This document shows positions 31,166 through 35,343 of a DNA stretch of 35,343 nt, piece after piece. The position numbers and the translations under genes are program-made. Position 1 is the first letter of the stretch. Every line of letters begins with the position of its first letter. A model generated the notes under the pieces. That model ran no database searches and was not told the origin of the DNA. It worked only from the letters and a program-made list of their open reading frames with translations. The stretch is taken from NCBI GenBank assembly GCA_030447045.1, contig JAUJMB010000001.1, positions 1 through 35,343 of the forward strand, written 5' to 3'. The DNA comes from Rubrobacteraceae bacterium. GTDB taxonomy: Bacteria > Actinomycetota > Rubrobacteria > Rubrobacterales > Rubrobacteraceae.

Positions 31166-31193
31166 AACCTGAAGCCTGATGCCTGAAACCTAC
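31166..31193. repeat. heptamer repeat element at the rnfC-like stop
   Basis: Four perfect-phase units AACCTGA, AGCCTGA, TGCCTGA, AACCTAC end in the complement of the TAG stop. On the minus strand it reads GTAGGTT, TCAGGCA, TCAGGCT, TCAGGTT, mirroring 30988-31015. It fills the space between the stop codon and the terminator. Confidence 0.7.
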
Positions 31194-32305
31194 CTCGCCG
31201 CTTCGGCCTCCGTCTCGGCTTCGGCGTCCTCCAGGGAGAGCCCGCCGCCGGAGATCTGGACGATGTCGTCCTCCAAATCCGTGACGGTGCCTTCCATGCT
31301 GGACCACACGCCGATGGAGAAGCCGTCGTCGACGGGCTCCCCGATCTTCTGCCCGAACTCGACCGAATCGCCCTCGGAGATCAGGGGCGTCGCGGGCTTC
31401 AAGAGACGCCCGCCCAGGGGAACGGAGACGCCGCTGACCTTGCCGACGAGCGAGGTGACGCCCTCGGGCTGCCGGGTCTTTATGTCCGCGTACTCCTTGG
31501 AGGCGACACCCTTCGGGATCACGAGAAAACCGTTGGTGGTGCGGCGCACATAGGCGTCGCCCTCGCCGAGGGACTCTATGCCCATCTCGTTGAGGTAAGG
31601 GCCGCCGTCGATGACGGAGAGGTTGCCCGCCTCGGCCTCGACGTCCAGCCCCGCGAGCTTCAAGAGCTCCGTGGCCGAAGACCCGAGCGGCGCCTCGAAG
31701 AGCTTGAGCTCGAGGTCGGGGCCGAACACGTTCACGAACTTGGTAGTGACGGGCTTGCCGAGGAAGAACGCATTGTAGATGTTGAGGAGCGTCTCGGAGT
31801 TCTGGACGATGTGCCCGGCGTCGTACGGGCGGCCGGGGCGCTTGGAGCCGTCGGGCATGTCCACCCGGCGCGGCACCCACTTGCCCTTGTCCTCGTTGAA
31901 GATGTTCTTGATGAGCGTCTTCTCCTCGCCCATCGAGTACTTGTCCGGCACCAGGGCGAAGCCGTACAGCCCGTTGGCGGTCTCCGCGTACGGGGAGAAC
32001 CACTCCTCGTCCTTGAAGTGGACGCCCATGATGACCTGCTCGATGCCGAAGATGGTCTTCATCGCGTCGAAGAGCTCCAGGAACTCGTCGAAGTACTCGC
32101 GGTGGATCATCTTGTCGCCCCAGTAGCCCGGCTCGGACTCGGTGCAGTTGACGATCAGGTTCGGCTGCGGGTTCTTCCACTTGAAGTACGTCGGAAACCC
32201 GCCGCCACCGGCCCCCACGATGCCGGCCTGGCGCATCAACTCGACCGCCTCTTCCCTGCTTAGCGCCTTTACCTCGTCGAGCGTGCGCTGCTTCAACTCA
32301 GCCAA
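31190..32305 (-). CDS. RnfC/Nqo1-like flavoprotein subunit without iron-sulfur motifs
   Basis: This 371-residue protein has a Complex I 51-kDa/RnfC-like core (AGIVGAGGGGFPTYFKW at 27-43, then VNCTESEPGYWGDK). An SLBB-like segment and a C-terminal barrel-sandwich region follow (ISEGDSVEFGQKIGEPVDDGF, SSMEGTV), as in RnfC and PduS. RnfC binds NADH and FMN and carries two [4Fe-4S] clusters. Here the cysteine motifs are absent, with one Cys near the start. The acidic Ala/Glu C-tail is long. It is a single gene with its own terminator; electron partner and role are unknown. Confidence 0.75.
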   Translation of the reverse strand: MAELKQRTLDEVKALSREEAVELMRQAGIVGAGGGGFPTYFKWKNPQPNLIVNCTESEPGYWGDKMIHREYFDEFLELFDAMKTIFGIEQVIMGVHFKDEEWFSPYAETANGLYGFALVPDKYSMGEEKTLIKNIFNEDKGKWVPRRVDMPDGSKRPGRPYDAGHIVQNSETLLNIYNAFFLGKPVTTKFVNVFGPDLELKLFEAPLGSSATELLKLAGLDVEAEAGNLSVIDGGPYLNEMGIESLGEGDAYVRRTTNGFLVIPKGVASKEYADIKTRQPEGVTSLVGKVSGVSVPLGGRLLKPATPLISEGDSVEFGQKIGEPVDDGFSIGVWSSMEGTVTDLEDDIVQISGGGLSLEDAEAETEAEAAR

Positions 32306-32375
32306 AACTCTTTCCCTCCGAACGCTTTCCGTACCAGAAGCTTATAGTTACAAACTCCACCTAACTATGGCACTT

Positions 32376-32381
32376 AGTATA
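32376..32381 (-). promoter_or_regulatory. -10 element of the rnfC-like gene
   Basis: TATACT on the minus strand lies in an AT-rich stretch (32306-32400) about 70 bases before the ATG. A weak TAGCAA lies 17 bp upstream as a -35. No operator was recognised. Confidence 0.35.
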
Positions 32382-32441
32382 ACCTTTGCGCCTTTGTGTT
32401 GCTAGTTCGGGCGGCCCCGCTCTGGTAGACTTTCAAGCAGC

Positions 32442-32666
32442 ATGAAGCTCTCCAGGCTCACGTCGAACCTCCTTCTCGCGTGCGGCGTTATCACGCTCTT
32501 CTCGTGGACGACGAGGGCCTACACCTGGTACGCGAACGACCTGCAATCGGACCCTTATCTGGCCTGGCTGCACTTCCCGATCATAGGCATCTTCCTCCTG
32601 ATCGGCGCCTACCTCACGTACCTGGGCGTAAAGAGCCGCAGGGCCATCCGCCAGCAGCGGGGCTAG
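32442..32666 (+). CDS. small two-helix membrane protein
   Basis: This 74-residue protein has helix 1 (LLLACGVITLFSW), a short external loop (YTWYANDLQSDPYLAW), helix 2 (HFPIIGIFLLIGAYLTYLG) and a basic C-tail (KSRRAIRQQRG) that should face the cytoplasm. No family was recognised. It has no ribosome site; a TAGACT hexamer ends 10 bases before the ATG, so the transcript may have a very short leader. It is followed directly by a REP-like element. Confidence 0.65.
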   Translation: MKLSRLTSNLLLACGVITLFSWTTRAYTWYANDLQSDPYLAWLHFPIIGIFLLIGAYLTYLGVKSRRAIRQQRG

Positions 32667-32693
32667 TCAGAGCCCGCTCCGGCTTCGCCTCCG

Positions 32694-32872
32694 CTCGTCA
32701 GCACGCCGCTTCGCGGCTCTCAGCCGGTCAGCATCTCAGCAAGATGTCCGACGTGTTGCGTCACCTCTGGTTCGAAACCGTCCCACAAGACGCGGCCAGG
32801 CCTCCGACTGCAAGAAGCTGACGAGCTGAGAGCGAGCCCAAAGGGCGAAGCGTGCTGACCGGCTGACCAGCT
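32694..32872. repeat. REP/MITE-like inverted repeat element
   Basis: Nested imperfect inverted arms include GTCAGCACG (32697-32705) and its complement at 32851-32859, CTTCGC with a 3-base indel, and a 16-base pair of arms at 32717-32732 and 32817-32832 (14 of 16 matching). It shares a 21-base identity (32720-32740) with the murT-gatD element. It carries no ORF and lies between convergent genes. Confidence 0.6.
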
Positions 32873-34828
32873 CTAGAGCGGGTAGTCGATACGGGCTTCG
32901 GGCAGGTCGGCGGCGGAGTAGTTTGGGACCGCGCGGCGGAGGAACTCGACGGACCGGGCGGCCTCCTGGCTGCGGGCGTGGTAGATCATGCCGTCCAGCA
33001 GCTCCGTGAGGTCGGCGTCGTCCGGCGGGGTCATGTTCTCGGTTGAGAGCTTGAAGACCATCTGGTGGTCGGTCGAGACCCGCTCCTCGCCCTCCTCGAA
33101 GAGCTCTTCTTTCATCTTCTCCCCGGGGCGGAGGCCGACGAACTTTATCTGGACGTTGGCCGCGCCCATGATCTCGATCATCTTTCGCGCGAGGTCCGTG
33201 ATGGCGACGGGGCGGCCCATCTCGAGGACGTAGGTGCCGTAGCCCTCGGCCATGGCCCCTGCCTGCAGGATCAGGGAGACCGCCTCGGGGATGGTCATGA
33301 AGTACCGGATCATGTCGGGGTGCGTCACCGTCACGGGGCCGCCGGCCTCTATCTGCTGGCGGAAGGTGGGCACCACGGAGCCGCGGCTGTCGAGGACGTT
33401 GCCGAAGCGGACCGAGGCGTAGATGGTCTCGGGGTACTCGCCGGAGAGGTTCTTCACGACCATCTCCGAGAGGCGCTTGGTCGCCCCCATGACGTTTACC
33501 GGGTGGACGGCCTTGTCCGTGGAGACGTTGACGAACTTGCTCGCCCCGTAGGCGCCGGCGGCCCGCGCCACGTTGAGGGTTCCGTAGACGTTGTTGGTGA
33601 TGCACTCCGTGGCCTGCAGCTCCATCATCGGGACGTGCTTGTAGGCGGCGGCGTGGAAGACGAGCTGCGGCCTGTAGCGCTCGAAGATAAAGCTCACGCG
33701 CTCGGGGTGGGTAACGTCGCCGACAAAGACCTCCGCGTCGTAGAAGTCCTCGCGGCGAAGCTCGGTGTTCAGGTAGTAGAGGCCGCTCTCGTCGCGGTCG
33801 AGCAGGACCAGCTTGGCGGGTCCGAGGCGTGAGATCTGACGAGAGAGCTCGCTGCCAATGGAGCCCGCAGCGCCGGTCACGAGCACCCGCTTGCCGTTGA
33901 TGTAGCCCGAGAGGGCTTCGAGGTCTATGTCCACGGGCTCGCGCCCCAGGAGGTCCTCTATCTGGAGCTCGCGCAGCTTTATGGTGCCCTCCGAGAGGAA
34001 CTCCCCGAGGTCCGGCATCACCTTCACCGTGGCCGAGGCACGGGTGGAGGTGCGCCAGATCCAGTCCATCTCCTCCCGGCCCGCCTGCGGCATCGCTATG
34101 ATGACCTGGTCTATGCCGTGCTGGGAGATGAGCCCTTCGAGGTCCTCGACGGCCCCGAGCACCGAGGCGCCCTCTATCTGCCGGCCGACCTCCGCGCGCG
34201 AGTCGCTGACGAAGCCGACGACCTGCGTCTCGGTGGCCGCCGTGCGCCAGATATGCCCGGCGAGCGCCACGCCCGGCTCGCCCGTACCCACGATCACGAC
34301 CCTCGTCCTGCGCCCGACCTCGCGCAGGGAGAGCTCGTAGAAGACCCGCGGGTAGAGCCGTACGGCGACGAGCTGCGCATACGCCAGCACCGAGCCGAGA
34401 AGCGGCACCGAGAGCGGCACGGGGTTGAACTCCATGATCGCGAAGCCTTCAGGCCCCACGCAGAAGACCGCCAGGAAGAGCCCCCCGGCCGCTATGGCGG
34501 TCGCGCTCAACACCTGCACGCCCTGATAAATACCTGTGTATCTCAGGATGCTCCTGTAGACCCCGCTCTCGTTCAGGAGCAGGACGAACGCCAGCGCGGA
34601 GAAGACCGCGAACGGCCAGAAGTAAGGCCAGAACTGATCCTGATCCGGTACCTTCGGGTCACCGGCGACGCGCACGATGAGCACGACGGCGAAGGACTCG
34701 ATTACTATGAACGCGTCCACCAGCATCGCCGCCCCGCGCCGGAACGCCGGCGGCGACCCGTGGAAGGCGCGCTGCAGCCGGTCCACGACGCCCAAAAGCC
34801 TATCTCCCGCCCTCCGCATAAGCCACAT
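32873..34828 (-). CDS. membrane-anchored nucleotide-sugar 4,6-dehydratase (CapD/FlaA1/WbpM type)
   Basis: This 651-residue protein has four N-terminal membrane helices (about 35-55, 68-87, 105-125, 136-157). A CoA-binding-like Rossmann domain follows (VVIVGTGEPGVALAG at 177-191), then a polysaccharide-biosynthesis dehydratase domain with GAAGSIGSEL (319-328). The catalytic set S436, M447, K451 (STDKAVHPVNVMGATK) has Met instead of Tyr, as known for WbpM-type UDP-GlcNAc 4,6-dehydratases. It makes a 4-keto-6-deoxy sugar for envelope glycans. The ATG has no ribosome site but lies 8 bases after TAAAAT. Confidence 0.92.
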   Translation of the reverse strand: MWLMRRAGDRLLGVVDRLQRAFHGSPPAFRRGAAMLVDAFIVIESFAVVLIVRVAGDPKVPDQDQFWPYFWPFAVFSALAFVLLLNESGVYRSILRYTGIYQGVQVLSATAIAAGGLFLAVFCVGPEGFAIMEFNPVPLSVPLLGSVLAYAQLVAVRLYPRVFYELSLREVGRRTRVVIVGTGEPGVALAGHIWRTAATETQVVGFVSDSRAEVGRQIEGASVLGAVEDLEGLISQHGIDQVIIAMPQAGREEMDWIWRTSTRASATVKVMPDLGEFLSEGTIKLRELQIEDLLGREPVDIDLEALSGYINGKRVLVTGAAGSIGSELSRQISRLGPAKLVLLDRDESGLYYLNTELRREDFYDAEVFVGDVTHPERVSFIFERYRPQLVFHAAAYKHVPMMELQATECITNNVYGTLNVARAAGAYGASKFVNVSTDKAVHPVNVMGATKRLSEMVVKNLSGEYPETIYASVRFGNVLDSRGSVVPTFRQQIEAGGPVTVTHPDMIRYFMTIPEAVSLILQAGAMAEGYGTYVLEMGRPVAITDLARKMIEIMGAANVQIKFVGLRPGEKMKEELFEEGEERVSTDHQMVFKLSTENMTPPDDADLTELLDGMIYHARSQEAARSVEFLRRAVPNYSAADLPEARIDYPL

Positions 34829-34836
34829 AGGGTTGC

Positions 34837-34842
34837 ATTTTA
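34837..34842 (-). promoter_or_regulatory. -10 element of the dehydratase gene
   Basis: TAAAAT on the minus strand is followed by 8 bases and the ATG, predicting a leader of at most one or two bases. The -35 is weak (TAGTCA, 17 bp upstream). Confidence 0.4.
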
Positions 34843-34869
34843 ACTTCTATAGACGCTCGTGACTATTTT

Positions 34870-34897
34870 TGGGGTATCAGGCATCGGGTTTCAGGTT
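34870..34897. repeat. heptamer repeat element upstream of the dehydratase
   Basis: On the minus strand four units AACCTGA, AACCCGA, TGCCTGA, TACCCCA follow one another in phase. A single GTAGGTT unit in the opposite sense lies at the neighbouring gene's TAG stop (34969-34963). The arrangement mirrors the other heptamer sites. Confidence 0.6.
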
Positions 34898-34965
34898 AAT
34901 TTACACGCTGCGTCTCCCGCGAGCGTCATCCACCTCTGCACGTTGCACCGATGCTCGCCCGGAAC

Positions 34966-35343
34966 CTACTTCATCATCTTCGGCAGCAGGGCGAGCGCGG
35001 CGCACAGCGCCAGGGCCAGCAGCAGGCCGAGGAGCAGGTAGGCGCCGCCCTCGGCCACGAGGAGCGCGGCGAGGCCGGCGGCGACGCTCGCGCCGTAGTA
35101 GAGGTTGCTGGTGCGGCGGTGGAGGTCCGCGGTCGGGGTGATGCGCTGGTAGATGTGCTCGCGGTGGGCGAGAAAGATGCTCTTCCCGGCCCCGCCCCGC
35201 AGGCGCCGGAAGAGGGTGAAGGCGGTGTCGAAGAGGTAGGGTAGGAAGACGAGGGCGCAGGCGACGAAGCCTAAGGGCGTCCACGACTCGCCCGGCGGCA
35301 GCGGGGCGTAGAGGGCGACGGCCGCGAGGACGAAGCCGAGAAA
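34966..35343 (-). CDS. C-terminal part of a MraY/WecA-type glycosyl-1-phosphate transferase
   Basis: This gene is cut by the window edge; 125 C-terminal residues are visible. The motif YLFDTAFTLFRRLRGGAGKSIFLAHREHIYQRI matches polyprenyl-phosphate GlcNAc-1-phosphate transferases (WecA/TagO/GT4), where the AHRxHxYQR segment helps bind the nucleotide sugar. Two or three membrane helices flank it. Such enzymes start lipid-linked glycan synthesis at the inner membrane. It lies upstream of the 4,6-dehydratase on the same strand, so both likely serve one surface polysaccharide. The start is outside the window. Confidence 0.85.
   Translation of the reverse strand, partial: FLGFVLAAVALYAPLPPGESWTPLGFVACALVFLPYLFDTAFTLFRRLRGGAGKSIFLAHREHIYQRITPTADLHRRTSNLYYGASVAAGLAALLVAEGGAYLLLGLLLALALCAALALLPKMMK

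Overview
The window is high-GC DNA carrying 37 protein genes and a few small ORF candidates. There is no rRNA, tRNA, CRISPR array, transposase or phage gene. The gene content points to a high-GC Gram-positive of the Actinomycetota, possibly Rubrobacter-like. The reasons are LutABC, MurT/GatD lipid II amidation genes, very high third-position GC, GTG/TTG starts and several apparently leaderless promoters. This assignment is an inference, not a database result. Of 37 stop codons checked, 25 are TAG, 12 are TGA and none is TAA, which is unusual for such GC-rich DNA.

Layout. Positions 1-3081 hold lutABC (minus strand), the L-lactate oxidation operon. A divergent LarA-like 2-hydroxyacid racemase follows (3262-4542), then an arylesterase/acyltransferase of the SGNH family and an aldo/keto reductase of the D-threo-aldose/L-fucose dehydrogenase type. 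Positions 6399-6702 are a gene-poor gap with a decayed-looking coding fragment. Positions 6703-8713 hold a methyltransferase, an SDR and a membrane/winged-helix protein. Positions 8710-15793 form one minus-strand, seven-gene catabolic operon, read from cupin to L-threonate-dehydrogenase-like: cupin, cyclase-family hydrolase, polyol dehydrogenase, SDR, IlvD/Edd-type sugar-acid dehydratase, DUF1537 kinase, LtnD-like dehydrogenase. It diverges, from a shared -10 region, from an SDR resembling 2-keto-3-deoxy-L-fuconate dehydrogenase, which overlaps a methyltransferase and precedes an atypical SDR. Positions 18068-22614 hold gatD, murT and a large polytopic GT-C-like membrane protein. Positions 22799-24550 hold an HtrA-like protease without export signal, a metal-site-less HMA-fold protein and an HTH/coiled-coil protein. 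Positions 24598-26394 hold TerC and a CaCA antiporter. Positions 26476-27797 hold larB and thpR. Positions 27828-32666 hold small or unknown proteins, a diacylglycerol-kinase-family enzyme, a SHOCT protein, a short FabD-like acyltransferase, an RnfC-like flavoprotein and a small membrane protein. Positions 32873-35343 hold envelope polysaccharide genes: a CapD/FlaA1/WbpM-type 4,6-dehydratase and the 3' part of a MraY/WecA-type transferase.

How the genes may work together. The aldo/keto reductase, sugar-acid operon, BDH2/KDF-dehydrogenase-like SDR, LarA-like racemase and LutABC could form a non-phosphorylating sugar or sugar-acid degradation route that yields pyruvate and lactate. This is a hypothesis: no transporter, regulator or aldolase lies in the window. 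The most unexplained non-coding signals are a family of inverted heptamer repeats (TCAGGYT-like units) in at least three intergenic regions, abutting TAG stop codons, and a second REP-like family, one copy of which separates murT from gatD.
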